A stretch of DNA of 44,006 nucleotides, taken from a virus. Below, piece by piece: positions 18,972-26,199 of this stretch. The stretch is taken from the IMG/VR virus record IMGVR_UViG_3300022752_000130, positions 1-44,006 of that record, one strand, 5' to 3'. The stretch's first letter is position 1; every line of letters begins with the position of its first letter. The translations under genes and the position numbers were made by a program. The notes under the pieces were generated by a model, which worked only from the letters and a program-made list of their open reading frames with translations, made no database searches and was not told where the DNA came from.

Positions 18972-19951
18972 CTACTCGCTACTTGGTTCACGGGTGGAAG
19001 CAGTTTTTAGTTCATCAGCTAATAATGCAATAACTCGACCATCTAATCGTCTGGTGCGCATCAAACCTTGCAATACACCCAGGCTTTCATCTGTCATACC
19101 GCTTTGTTTTTTTAGCCTTCTAGTGTCAAATGGCAAGAAATCATCTGCTGATACTTTAGCTTTCTTTCCTCCCAACGCTCCTACAACTACAGTTCCTAAT
19201 TTAGCTGTTGAAATACTACTAATATTATATTTTGTAATATCATGATTTTCCAGCCACTTCAATGCTGCAACAACATCTTTCACCCGTTGCTTACCAAAAT
19301 TATGCGCTTCCCATCGGCAATCATTAAAATCTGATGAATTAAGACGAAAATAAATTTCATCCCATTTTGTTAAATTTTTTAAAAATTGCCGGGCTTGTTT
19401 TTCTAGTCGCTCGGCAAAGCTTCCTTCGTCCGGCGAGGTGCTTTTTTTGCTTGTCCTGCTTCTTTTGTCTCAGCCTCTTGCTCACTCGCTATAAATTCCA
19501 TCCCTTTAGCAATTAAACGTCTTCCCATTGCTTTAGTGTCTTCAATGGACCAATCATCAAGGGATGACCATTCCCCATTGCTCATCAAGCCTTCACCCCG
19601 ACAACGCATGAATACTGTCACCATACGAGCATTACCTAACTCAACACCACCGCTGCTATTGATCATTCCTAGCGTTTCCTCAGTGAAATCGCTTAATAGC
19701 TCCATTTCACTCATATCAGCACCGCCTTGCAACAAAGCAAATGCTTCATCTAATGGAATATCTTTTGCAATGGCAATTCGTTTAGCTAATTGCACCGCAC
19801 GAATAGTGGCTTGGCTTTGCACCTTACTCAGTTCTTCTTGTTCAATACCTTCCGCAACTAACCATCCACCATGTTTACGTAAACGCAACTTGGGGCTTAG
19901 TTCAAAAAATTCAGGCTCTTCGCTTTGCAGCAGGAAGCTATACTTGCTCAT
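18972..19951 (-). CDS. GT: Tail assembly chaperone G-T fusion made by -1 frameshift, 326 aa
   Basis: The shorter chaperone frame starts at 19951 and reads to a run of seven A residues (19448-19442). The -1 frame is open from there to 18972 with coding-like, charged sequence (FAERLEKQARQFLKNLTKWDE onward), although its first usable start codon lies far downstream. Frameshifting at A AAA AAA therefore joins 170 residues of G to 156 residues of T. This mirrors lambda gpG/gpGT, which load the tape measure during tail assembly, and the position directly before the tape measure fits. The mechanism is well established for the family; this site is read from sequence. Confidence 0.85.
19403..19951 (-). 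CDS. G: Tail assembly chaperone G (unshifted product), 182 aa
   Basis: The zero-frame product ends 13 codons after the slippery run. It begins MSKYSFLLQSEEPEFFELSP with a compact alpha/beta domain (residues 1-145) and a charged Ala/Lys/Glu tail. It would be the major of two chaperone forms, coating the tape measure through its N-terminal domain. The start ATG at 19951 overlaps the upstream small gene by 14 nt. There is no membrane segment or catalytic motif. Position between tail completion genes and the tape measure supports the call. Confidence 0.82.
   Translation of the reverse strand: MSKYSFLLQSEEPEFFELSPKLRLRKHGGWLVAEGIEQEELSKVQSQATIRAVQLAKRIAIAKDIPLDEAFALLQGGADMSEMELLSDFTEETLGMINSSGGVELGNARMVTVFMRCRGEGLMSNGEWSSLDDWSIEDTKAMGRRLIAKGMEFIASEQEAETKEAGQAKKAPRRTKEALPSD
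19442..19448 (-). promoter_or_regulatory. -1 programmed ribosomal frameshift site (A AAA AAA)
   Basis: In the chaperone frame the codons read GCA AAA AAA GCA, so the heptamer A AAA AAA is in the X XXY YYZ phase. A one-base backward slip gives AGC ACC TCG, which enters the long downstream T frame. No obvious strong hairpin directly follows. Typical of tail chaperones in siphoviruses. Confidence 0.82.
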
Positions 19952-20186
19952 AATTTAGAACGGTTAAAGTGGCATTGAAAGCCTTTACTCTTTCGCTTTG
20001 AGAGCGAAATTCTTTAGGCACTTCAACAAGAAAAGAATGATCTTCGTTTGAAATTCTAATGGCATCTTCAGGAAATGCCATAAGACAAATAATACCTATT
20101 TCAAGGCTAGATCCTATGTAACAGCAATTAATGGCATGACATCGCCCGTCTTTACTCCATAAATAATCAATTTGCATTGAGAGCAT
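19938..20186 (-). CDS. Small conserved-looking tail module protein, 82 aa
   Basis: A short acidic protein with Cys residues in the N-terminal third (DGRCHAINCCYIGSS) and a mixed alpha/beta C-terminal half (FLVEVPKEFRSQSERVKAF). Two starts are possible, ATG 20186 and ATG 20177; both overlap the end of the gene at 20167-20616. It overlaps the tail chaperone by 14 nt. No named family recognised. Its place between a gp10-like protein and the chaperone suggests a tail assembly accessory role. Confidence 0.55.
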   Translation of the reverse strand: MLSMQIDYLWSKDGRCHAINCCYIGSSLEIGIICLMAFPEDAIRISNEDHSFLVEVPKEFRSQSERVKAFNATLTVLNYEQV

Positions 20187-20616
20187 TCAATTCTGCTTGT
20201 ACTCTAAGCACAAAAGCTTTAGCTACTGGTTTTCTAAAAGAAAATGCAATGGATAAATCATCGGTGAATTTCCTGGGATACCCTGCATTTGTGCCTGTGC
20301 CTTCGTGTACATATTCTGCATATTCTTTGCCGCTATTATTTTTAGCATCCCAATGCCAACGTGCTGTTAGGTTACCTGCAGAATTTGTCAACTTGTAACT
20401 TTGTTTACCACTTTCATAAAGTGCTCCTAAGTCATAAATATCACGAGGTGATCCTACTGTGTCACCATTTCTTCTTGTTGTAGATGGACTATGATCCCAC
20501 TTGTCTTCTTTAAATTGATCATCCCAAAAAGCATCATTAATATCTTGTTCAGTCCAGTTCTCAAAAGCTTTTGCTAAAGCCTGTTCAATCTGATTAATAC
20601 CATCAAAACTTGCCAT
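20167..20616 (-). CDS. Putative tail completion / minor tail protein, 149 aa
   Basis: Amphipathic N-terminal helix (IEQALAKAFENWTEQDINDAF), then a Trp-rich charged section and a Gly/Tyr loop (EYAEYVHEGTGTNAGYPRKF) before a final helix. This arrangement, with a Y..YVHEGT motif, resembles HK97 gp10-type head-tail and tail completion proteins. It follows another connector-like gene by 2 nt and precedes the chaperones, the expected place for such proteins. Call by motif and position. Confidence 0.6.
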   Translation of the reverse strand: MASFDGINQIEQALAKAFENWTEQDINDAFWDDQFKEDKWDHSPSTTRRNGDTVGSPRDIYDLGALYESGKQSYKLTNSAGNLTARWHWDAKNNSGKEYAEYVHEGTGTNAGYPRKFTDDLSIAFSFRKPVAKAFVLRVQAELNALNAN

Positions 20617-20618
20617 GA

Positions 20619-21029
20619 TTAAGGACCAGGGAAAATACGACGGATTGTCATATCAGGAATAATAAAACGGCAACGTTCATATGCCACATCATCTCCAGGC
20701 GTAAATCGTAGTCCAGCATCAGGAAATCGCCTTACCATTCGATCCATTGCTTCTGCAATTTGTTTGCCATCAGGATTATATTGTATAATTATTATTTCCC
20801 ATTGTTGTAATATACTTACTATTCCTACACCAGCTTCAGGCAGTAATTCTGGATATTGCCGTATGGTAACTTCCATGCCAGTAACTTTCCATTCTGTTGG
20901 CACACCTTTCTGCCCAACCACATAAATAGCTGGTACTTGTGTATTATCAGGAAAGATATAAGAACCAATCAAATTGGGAGCTGCTGAAAGCAATTCATAA
21001 ATTGTTTCCCTAAGTTGATTGATGTCCAA
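20619..21029 (-). CDS. Putative tail terminator/completion protein, about 136 aa
   Basis: Compact alpha/beta protein: DINQLRETIYELLSAAPNLI helix, AIYVVGQKGVP strand, LQQWEIIIIQYNPDG strand, then a helix with AMDRMVRRFPD. The pattern fits the tail terminator/completion family that caps the tail before joining the head. Start choice: the longest frame begins at ATG 21047, but that codon lies in the loop of a strong terminator hairpin, so I prefer TTG 21029 (sequence from LDINQLRE). A GAGAGG in the terminator arm could serve as ribosome site. Start uncertain. Confidence 0.6.
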   Translation of the reverse strand: MDINQLRETIYELLSAAPNLIGSYIFPDNTQVPAIYVVGQKGVPTEWKVTGMEVTIRQYPELLPEAGVGIVSILQQWEIIIIQYNPDGKQIAEAMDRMVRRFPDAGLRFTPGDDVAYERCRFIIPDMTIRRIFPGP

Positions 21030-21058
21030 AATAAAAAGCCTCTCCATAAAGAGAGGCT
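21028..21058 (-). terminator. Rho-independent terminator after tail tube gene
   Basis: Perfect 8-bp stem (arms 21037-21044 and 21051-21058, AGCCTCTC with GAGAGGCT), 6-nt loop, followed in the leftward direction by TTTTTATTTT. It lies 25 nt after the tail tube stop codon and overlaps the possible start of the next gene. It would reduce readthrough after a highly expressed gene. Confidence 0.88.
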
Positions 21059-21082
21059 AGCAGAAAACAATGGAAAGAGTGC

Positions 21083-21661
21083 TCAGTTAGGAGCAGTTGG
21101 AATGATGCTACCGGAGTTAGTAGCATTTTGGTGGATACCAATACGACCACGGCTCATGAGATCAAAAGTTACCTCAACTAAGTTATCAGCAGGATAGCTT
21201 TCGTTGTAGTTCATAACACGACCAACATAAGCTACGCGGTCATAGTAGTAAGTGCTGCCACTAACGCCAAGTTGCTTGTTGATTTCAACATATACTTCGG
21301 CTGTCTTGTCGTAGCGACCAGTGGCAATCACTTGGAATGCTTCATCGAAACTATCTGGAACAAATACTGTGCCATCAACATCCTTTTGGAAATAGGAAGT
21401 GATAGAAGCTGTTGCCGCACTGGTAACAATTACGCTATCAGAAAAGCCACCGCCACCAAGCAAGTAAAATTCAGTGTTGCCATCATTGAAAGCAACAGAA
21501 GCTGTAGTAGCTGCTTGCAACGTATAAAGAGTAGGAGCGCCAGATACAGTGAAAGTAGCGCCACTTTGAGTGATGATTGGACGACCGCTTGCTGCGATAA
21601 TAGAACCAACACGTACAATTACGTCTTGGCTCTTAACCAGTTCTGTGGGATGGTAGAGCAT
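21083..21661 (-). CDS. Major tail (tube) protein, 192 aa
   Basis: Size and pattern fit siphovirus tail tube proteins: MLYHPTELVKSQDVIVRVG at the N-terminus, a beta-rich core, and a C-terminal strand set YYYDRVAYVGRVMNYNESYP then VEVTFDLMSRGRIGI, typical of tube subunits. It is followed by a strong terminator, as expected for an abundant virion protein. The start ATG 21661 is preceded by a CTTTCCCATTGTTGAGG stretch containing GAGG at a suitable distance. It lies between connector genes and tail completion genes. Confidence 0.78.
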   Translation of the reverse strand: MLYHPTELVKSQDVIVRVGSIIAASGRPIITQSGATFTVSGAPTLYTLQAATTASVAFNDGNTEFYLLGGGGFSDSVIVTSAATASITSYFQKDVDGTVFVPDSFDEAFQVIATGRYDKTAEVYVEINKQLGVSGSTYYYDRVAYVGRVMNYNESYPADNLVEVTFDLMSRGRIGIHQNATNSGSIIPTAPN

Positions 21662-21672
21662 GAGAATGCCTC

Positions 21673-21686
21673 AACAATGGGAAAGA
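21673..21686 (-). promoter_or_regulatory. Recurrent CTTTCCCATTG element upstream of tail tube gene
   Basis: Leftward sequence TCTTTCCCATTGTT ends 12 nt before the ATG. The same element occurs before NrdB (38953-38966) and before the 54-aa gene at 43723 (43896-43909), with a shorter form at 21067-21080. Function unknown; could be a transcription or translation signal. Confidence 0.35.
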
Positions 21687-21701
21687 GAAAGTGGTTAAGC
21701 G

Positions 21702-22091
21702 TCAGACGTTCTGTACGCTTCCTTTACCAACCAGTCTAAAGATTCCTCTGATTGGTGTGCCTAAAAATTGCCAATAATGTTCAGCAATTTGTTCATTAGG
21801 CAATAACTCGAATCGTCCTTCTCTTCCATTGATTGTGGCAGAAGCCGAGCTTCCAGGAGTGATGCCAGAAAGAACCAAAGGCCCAGTCAAGCGTCCTTCC
21901 ATATACACAGCAGTATTATCAGCACCAAGCAAATAATCATACTGTGGATTACGTTTTTGCTGTAACGTAGCGTAATAAGTAACACCAGTAGCAGTTGGAA
22001 CGTAATTACCAGTGCCTGATTCAACGATATAACCAGAAGCTACGGACCACTCAAGAGTAGCATTAGCTAATGGTAATAATACGTTGGTCAT
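21702..22091 (-). CDS. Putative head-tail connector-region protein, 129 aa
   Basis: Beta-rich protein starting TNVLLPLANATLEWSVASGY, with a central RNPQYDYLLGADNTAVYMEG segment and a C-terminal HYWQFLGTPIRGIFRLVGKGS. The length and the place between a DUF4054-like adaptor and the tail tube suggest a head-tail joining or stopper protein. It overlaps the adaptor gene by 4 nt (ATGA). No family certain. Confidence 0.58.
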   Translation of the reverse strand: MTNVLLPLANATLEWSVASGYIVESGTGNYVPTATGVTYYATLQQKRNPQYDYLLGADNTAVYMEGRLTGPLVLSGITPGSSASATINGREGRFELLPNEQIAEHYWQFLGTPIRGIFRLVGKGSVQNV

Positions 22092-22402
22092 GCAACAAAA
22101 CCAATTGAAAGAGAGCCAGCGACGGTTTCAAGCATTCGTTTAAACTCTTGGCCATATTGTGTGGCCTCAAGCCCTTTACCATAAACCTTGCCTTCTGTAG
22201 CGCCAATTTGAATGCCCATTTGTGCAAGTTGAATGGCAACGATATGTGCTGTTAAGTGTTTTACTGCTCTGTCTGTTTGACTGCCGAATACATCTACTGA
22301 TGCATCTGCAGTAGCTTCGAGCAATGCCCCATTTACAATCCCCGATGGATGGGGAGTAAATTCAGGGAAACGATCTAAGAATGCTGCATATGTGACAGTC
22401 AT
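22088..22402 (-). CDS. Head-tail adaptor, DUF4054-like, 104 aa
   Basis: Alpha-helical adaptor pattern: TYAAFLDRFPEFTPHPSGIV, then a helix ending AVKHLTAHIVAIQLAQMG, and a C-terminal QYGQEFKRMLETVAGS. Proteins with an F...FPEF start and an H..LA.HI helix are DUF4054-like connector proteins that attach below the portal. The gene follows the 128-aa gene by 2 nt and overlaps the next by 4 nt. Function from family and location. Confidence 0.72.
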   Translation of the reverse strand: MTVTYAAFLDRFPEFTPHPSGIVNGALLEATADASVDVFGSQTDRAVKHLTAHIVAIQLAQMGIQIGATEGKVYGKGLEATQYGQEFKRMLETVAGSLSIGFVA

Positions 22403-22404
22403 GG

Positions 22405-22791
22405 CTATGCCTTGCCTGCTTTAATGGATTCTTGACGTTTGGCAATGCTATTACGTACTCTCACTCGTCCTTCGATTTTTTTCCATGCCGCGAGTTGATC
22501 GAGGTCATGAATTATTTCAATGATTCGTGAGGCTTCAATAATAGGAAGATTAGAAAGGGTTTCTACGTCCTGCGGAATTGTTTCCACAGTCACTCGTTCC
22601 CTTACTTCTTCAATGGCCCCAATAGTAATCAATTTTTTTACAATTGCATTTTCTTGGGCAATTTTCCATTGTGATTCTGGTACATCCTGATTCAAGCCAG
22701 GAGTAAGTTGAATCATGCCACCATCGGTGATAATACCGAATCCACCTTCGCGGGGTGGATTTTCAAGCTCAGGGCGATAAGCAATCAACAT
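22405..22791 (-). CDS. Hypothetical capsid-region protein, 128 aa
   Basis: N-terminal Pro/Gly-rich segment (ENPPREGGFGIITDGGMIQL), then helices rich in Ile, Glu and Arg (IIEIIHDLDQLAAWKKIEG) ending in a basic tail. Such proteins between the capsid and adaptor genes often contribute to the connector, but I recognise no family. ATG 22791 is the clear start; the next gene begins 2 nt downstream. Confidence 0.55.
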   Translation of the reverse strand: MLIAYRPELENPPREGGFGIITDGGMIQLTPGLNQDVPESQWKIAQENAIVKKLITIGAIEEVRERVTVETIPQDVETLSNLPIIEASRIIEIIHDLDQLAAWKKIEGRVRVRNSIAKRQESIKAGKA

Positions 22792-22845
22792 GTGAAAAGG
22801 TTCGGAAGAACTGATGATAGCTTAACGCCCATTGCCGGGTTAGGC

Positions 22846-23763
22846 TCAAGCCGCCGAAGCTTGAACATAGATGACGCTCTTGGGGAAGTACAGAGCCACA
22901 CCACCCACGCGAGCGTGAGCAGGAACAATGAACTCAAGACCGCGTTGCTGAGGAGGGAACAATTCGAGAGGCTGAGGAATATGCAGTTGCACTTTCTCAG
23001 GATCGCGCTTGTAAACCACCATGCGATTAGTATTTAATACGCTATTACCTTCATCCAGTTGATTGATAGGTTCAACATTACGGATGTAAGGATTGGTACG
23101 AAGGAAATACTCAAGCACAGTAACGTCCGAAGAATCGGAATTACGAGTGGTGCTTACTACATTGTAGTCTTCGTAAGCCATCAAGATGGTATCGGGCTGC
23201 TCTTTCATCTTGGAAGCATTGATGATGGCAGAAACGCCATAGTTCAATAATTCCAGCATGTCTTGAGCAGTGCCACTAGCAGTAGAGCCAGTAAACCACT
23301 TGTTAGCCGCAATTACATCAACAGTTGCATTGTTGAAGAAACCAGCCAAGCCAACAGAAGATTCGCCAAACATGGCAACAGCTTCTACTTTCTCTTCATA
23401 AGCACGACGCACCGCTTGGGCGCGACGTTGCTCAAGAGCAATATTAGCCATTTGAGCAGCACGTAATTCTTGTACGGTATAACCGAAGCTACCACCGAAA
23501 GAACGAATGTTGATGCTCTTTTCCACTTGGCTAATGTCTGCACGAGGCAAATCATCAGCAGCATCTGCAATCAGTTTGAACTCACCAGTGGAGTCCATGA
23601 TGCGGAAGGTGAAAGTTTGTGCGCCAGGACCAGCTTCGCTGGTTACAGGCAAGATGGTTGGATATTTGATATCGGCATAAACCGTTTCAAATACTTGAGG
23701 GCGGATGAACTCAAGCTGACGCTCAAGAAACAGACCCGCATCGTCCAGACGAAAATCAGACAT
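22846..23763 (-). CDS. Major capsid protein, DUF2184-type, 305 aa
   Basis: Length and motifs fit the DUF2184 major capsid family (HK97 fold): N-terminal LFLERQLEFIRPQVFETVYAD, PGAQTFTFRIMDSTG, FGYTVQELRAAQMA near residues 95-108, EEKVEAVAMFG..S.GL.GF, and a terminal GVALYFPKSVIYV. A strong ribosome site (AGGAGG) precedes ATG 23763. It follows the decoration protein and protease/scaffold genes, the order expected with these head types. It forms the icosahedral shell. Confidence 0.9.
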   Translation of the reverse strand: MSDFRLDDAGLFLERQLEFIRPQVFETVYADIKYPTILPVTSEAGPGAQTFTFRIMDSTGEFKLIADAADDLPRADISQVEKSINIRSFGGSFGYTVQELRAAQMANIALEQRRAQAVRRAYEEKVEAVAMFGESSVGLAGFFNNATVDVIAANKWFTGSTASGTAQDMLELLNYGVSAIINASKMKEQPDTILMAYEDYNVVSTTRNSDSSDVTVLEYFLRTNPYIRNVEPINQLDEGNSVLNTNRMVVYKRDPEKVQLHIPQPLELFPPQQRGLEFIVPAHARVGGVALYFPKSVIYVQASAA

Positions 23764-23778
23764 TAATAGGGCCTCCTA

Positions 23779-24339
23779 TCAAGAATCAGCGGAAAGAACA
23801 AAGCTTGGACCGTTGAGTTCCAAAATTGCCAAGCCACTACCAGTGGTAGTAGAAAGGAAACGAGCATTGGAAAGACGAACGGTTTTACCCGAAGCGAAAG
23901 CATGACTGAATTGACCAGCCTTGCCAGTGCCGCTTGCTGAATACAGCACGCGAACAGGTGAAGTAGGTGTGACAGCGCCAGTGACATAGACAGCCACTGC
24001 ACCTTCATTAGCAACGTTCAACACTTGATCAACTTTCACGCCAGGACGGCTATCGCCATTCAAAGCAGTTTCATCAACATAAGTGAGAACATTAATACCA
24101 ACAACGGTATCGCCACTAGATGAAATGGTCTTAGCAGAATTAGCTACGGTGCCAGAAGTATTGAACACCTGTACATCACCGAAAGGCAGTACAACTGCAG
24201 TTTCGTTGATATAGGTGCCAATGGTGTTGTCGCGAATATCAGAGAGTTGGCCTTCTAACAAGGCAGCATGAACCAGCGCATAAGTCTGTTGCACACCACC
24301 AGCAGAAGCAGTCCCTGACGTGGTAAAAGTTACGGCCAT
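23779..24339 (-). CDS. Head decoration/structural protein, DUF2190-like, 186 aa
   Basis: Small-residue-rich protein beginning AVTFTTSGTASAGGVQQTYA, with DNTIGTYINETAVVLPFGDV and a GAVAVYVTGAVTPTSPVRVLYS segment. This beta-tulip-like pattern is common in capsid decoration proteins just before the major capsid gene. AAGGAG lies about 10 nt before ATG 24339. Likely binds the outside of the capsid and stabilises it. Family assignment is by pattern. Confidence 0.72.
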   Translation of the reverse strand: MAVTFTTSGTASAGGVQQTYALVHAALLEGQLSDIRDNTIGTYINETAVVLPFGDVQVFNTSGTVANSAKTISSSGDTVVGINVLTYVDETALNGDSRPGVKVDQVLNVANEGAVAVYVTGAVTPTSPVRVLYSASGTGKAGQFSHAFASGKTVRLSNARFLSTTTGSGLAILELNGPSFVLSADS

Positions 24340-24342
24340 GGA

Positions 24343-24960
24343 TCAGCGCTCCTTAGAGACGGAGAGAGGGGATTTCCAAGCATTCTGCAATTTATCCATG
24401 TAGGACGAAGGTGCAGATATTGGAGAAACAAGAGAAGCAACAGCTTTACGCAGTTCTTCTGTAGCAGCAGAATCACCACGAGGAGTTGATTCAGCTAAGG
24501 TATCGAACATGGCAGTTACATAATCATCGGAACGATCCGATAAATCAGCATCACCACGAACGGCTTTGATGGAAGTTTCCATGATTTCACGAGCAGTTTT
24601 GCCAGTAAAATCAAAAGCAGCATCAAGAGAAGGACGAGCTTTATCAATTAGCGCAATACGCTCTTCAATAAGGCTGTCAACATTCGTTTTTTGCGCTTGG
24701 GACAATTCACCTTTAAGGCTATCTACTTCTTCAGCAAGTGCATCAGCACGGCCTTCAGCAGCATCAACTTTGCTTTTCATTTCCTTTTGCATGGCATCCA
24801 TTTCTTCCTTCATTTTGGAAGCTTCTGCCATCATATTATCGTATTTTTTCTTCATGTCTTCATAAGACATTTTGGCGTCATCTCGTTCTTTAGTGATCGC
24901 TAGCGCTACGCTTTCGGTCACCTCAAACTCAGCGCCATCAAAATTGACTTTTGCAGTCAT
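24343..24960 (-). CDS. Possible separate scaffold from internal start, 205 aa
   Basis: In frame within the protease gene, ATG 24960 opens MTAKVNFDGAEFEVTE, directly before the coiled coil. It is preceded by TGAGGAACC, a good ribosome site about 8 nt upstream. Nested scaffold genes in the 3' half of prohead proteases are well known (lambda Nu3 inside C). The internal start here is inference. Confidence 0.45.
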   Translation of the reverse strand: MTAKVNFDGAEFEVTESVALAITKERDDAKMSYEDMKKKYDNMMAEASKMKEEMDAMQKEMKSKVDAAEGRADALAEEVDSLKGELSQAQKTNVDSLIEERIALIDKARPSLDAAFDFTGKTAREIMETSIKAVRGDADLSDRSDDYVTAMFDTLAESTPRGDSAATEELRKAVASLVSPISAPSSYMDKLQNAWKSPLSVSKER

Positions 24961-25536
24961 AGATGGTTCCTCAATGGGAGTAAATAAAGAAGGATCGGCA
25001 GCATCTAGACGATCTAGATGTAGCTTCACTTGCGGGCCAGCCCGGCCCCGGCGTACAACAGCAATGTGATTTCCGCTGATATCTTTTTGGATGCCATCGT
25101 AATTTTCACCACTATCAGTTACACCAGGAATCGCTTCATAATTGACACGATAACCAGCGCTGACCTCCTTTGCATCACCACGCATAATACGTTCAATAGC
25201 ATCTTGATCAGTGATTGTCATAACTGCACGAACAAAGCCGTTGTCATAAACCACTTCAGTGCTAGTGAAGCCAATTTGATAATCCTTTGTGTTAGAACTA
25301 TCTAAAAGAACTGATGGATGTTCAAGAGTAATTGCTTTGCCCGCAAACGAGGCCAAGCTAATGGGAGAGGCCACCTCTGCCTCCGGGCGATATTCACGAC
25401 GAATTAAACCATCAGCATCAGTGTACTGTTGTACACCAGTGCGAGCGATGGTTGCCCAAGCACGAAGATAACCTTCGGGGGTTAGCTCATACTTGTCAAT
25501 CGGCGCTACATCGTAACGGAAGCAAGTGTCGCTCAT
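24343..25536 (-). CDS. Head maturation protease/scaffold, DUF2213-type, 397 aa
   Basis: Residues about 1-185 fit the DUF2213 prohead protease family: YELTPEGYLRAWATIARTGV, ISLASFAGKAITLEHPSVLL (His in LEHP as probable catalytic residue) and AKEVSAGYRVNYE (candidate Ser). Residues about 205-290 are a Glu/Lys/Met-rich coiled coil typical of scaffold, and the end is a helical capsid-binding-like region. The protease would cleave scaffold and capsid during maturation. An internal ATG at 24960 with its own ribosome site may give free scaffold. Start ATG 25536 lies by a divergent promoter region. Confidence 0.82.
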   Translation of the reverse strand: MSDTCFRYDVAPIDKYELTPEGYLRAWATIARTGVQQYTDADGLIRREYRPEAEVASPISLASFAGKAITLEHPSVLLDSSNTKDYQIGFTSTEVVYDNGFVRAVMTITDQDAIERIMRGDAKEVSAGYRVNYEAIPGVTDSGENYDGIQKDISGNHIAVVRRGRAGPQVKLHLDRLDAADPSLFTPIEEPSMTAKVNFDGAEFEVTESVALAITKERDDAKMSYEDMKKKYDNMMAEASKMKEEMDAMQKEMKSKVDAAEGRADALAEEVDSLKGELSQAQKTNVDSLIEERIALIDKARPSLDAAFDFTGKTAREIMETSIKAVRGDADLSDRSDDYVTAMFDTLAESTPRGDSAATEELRKAVASLVSPISAPSSYMDKLQNAWKSPLSVSKER

Positions 25537-25597
25537 ATCAACACTATATCAAAGAATCTACTATAAAATAGACTAACTTAGTAAATACTGCCTAGAA
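25537..25597. promoter_or_regulatory. Divergent promoter/operator region between protease and XRE genes
   Basis: The 61-nt AT-rich gap separates diverging starts (25536 minus, 25598 plus). It holds CTATAAAATAG (CTAT-AAA-ATAG inverted repeat, 25561-25571) containing a TATAAA -10-like hexamer. This is a plausible operator for the adjacent XRE protein. No clear -35 was seen. Confidence 0.4.
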
Positions 25598-25894
25598 ATG
25601 CAACAGATTCAACATCGCAGGCTTACAACTCGGCTGAAAGCACCAAATATTACTATTCAGGAAAGCAGGCAAGTAATTGGTGATCGTATGAAAGAAGCGC
25701 GATTAAATTGTGGCATGTCACAGCAGGATATTGCACAAATCTTACATTGTGATCAAACTACTATTTCACGCATGGAACGTGGAGCAATATCTCCTGATTG
25801 TGCTCAAATTCGTACACTTAGCTCAGTATTTCAACTTTCTATTCTGTACCTACTTGGCTACCCAACTTTTGTTGTATCAGCCACTGCTAGTTAA
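25598..25894 (+). CDS. XRE-family (Cro/CI-type) transcription regulator, 98 aa
   Basis: A helix-turn-helix is clear at about residues 30-68: RMKEARLNCGMSQQDIAQIL followed by TTISRMERGAISP, the classic XRE signature. The N-terminal 25 residues are basic and unassigned; the C-terminus is hydrophobic. It is an isolated plus-strand gene inside the minus-strand head cluster, converging with the next gene so that both stops share TTAA. It probably binds the divergent gap upstream and may control the protease-capsid transcript. Confidence 0.85.
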   Translation: MQQIQHRRLTTRLKAPNITIQESRQVIGDRMKEARLNCGMSQQDIAQILHCDQTTISRMERGAISPDCAQIRTLSSVFQLSILYLLGYPTFVVSATAS

Positions 25895-26199
25895 TTATTA
25901 TCATTTTCATCACGCAATTCAGCTAATTGATCTTCAATGCCTGCCATAACATAAGCTTTAGCTATTGCTTCGGCTTCAAAAACTAAGAATTTAATTTCTT
26001 CAAACTGCTCATGAGGTTTGTCATAAGAGCTTTTGACAAAAATGTGTGTTTCATCTAAACGGCCATTTTTAAAATGCTGCTCTTCAATTAAACGCCAATG
26101 AGTGGTGCTGCGATGCTCGTTGGCCGAAAGAATGGCCAATGCCTTCATTGTACCAATGCCTTCATCCTCTTCTTCAATGACGCGGACGTATTCGCTCAT
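25891..26199 (-). CDS. Hypothetical acidic protein, 102 aa
   Basis: Acidic (EEEDEGIGTMKALAI), then a mixed strand/helix region with HWRLIEEQHFKNGRL and a C-terminal helix EAEAIAKAYVMAGIEDQLAE. ATG 26199 overlaps the upstream stop by 4 nt (ATGA), so translation is coupled to the frameshift product. Its stop overlaps that of the convergent XRE gene. No family recognised. Confidence 0.6.
   Translation of the reverse strand: MSEYVRVIEEEDEGIGTMKALAILSANEHRSTTHWRLIEEQHFKNGRLDETHIFVKSSYDKPHEQFEEIKFLVFEAEAIAKAYVMAGIEDQLAELRDENDNN

Noticed and set aside
18972-19283. Independent 103-aa gene starting at GTG 19283
   Set aside because: The same frame is coding-like for another 53 codons upstream to the A AAA AAA site; the GTG is internal to the G-T fusion.
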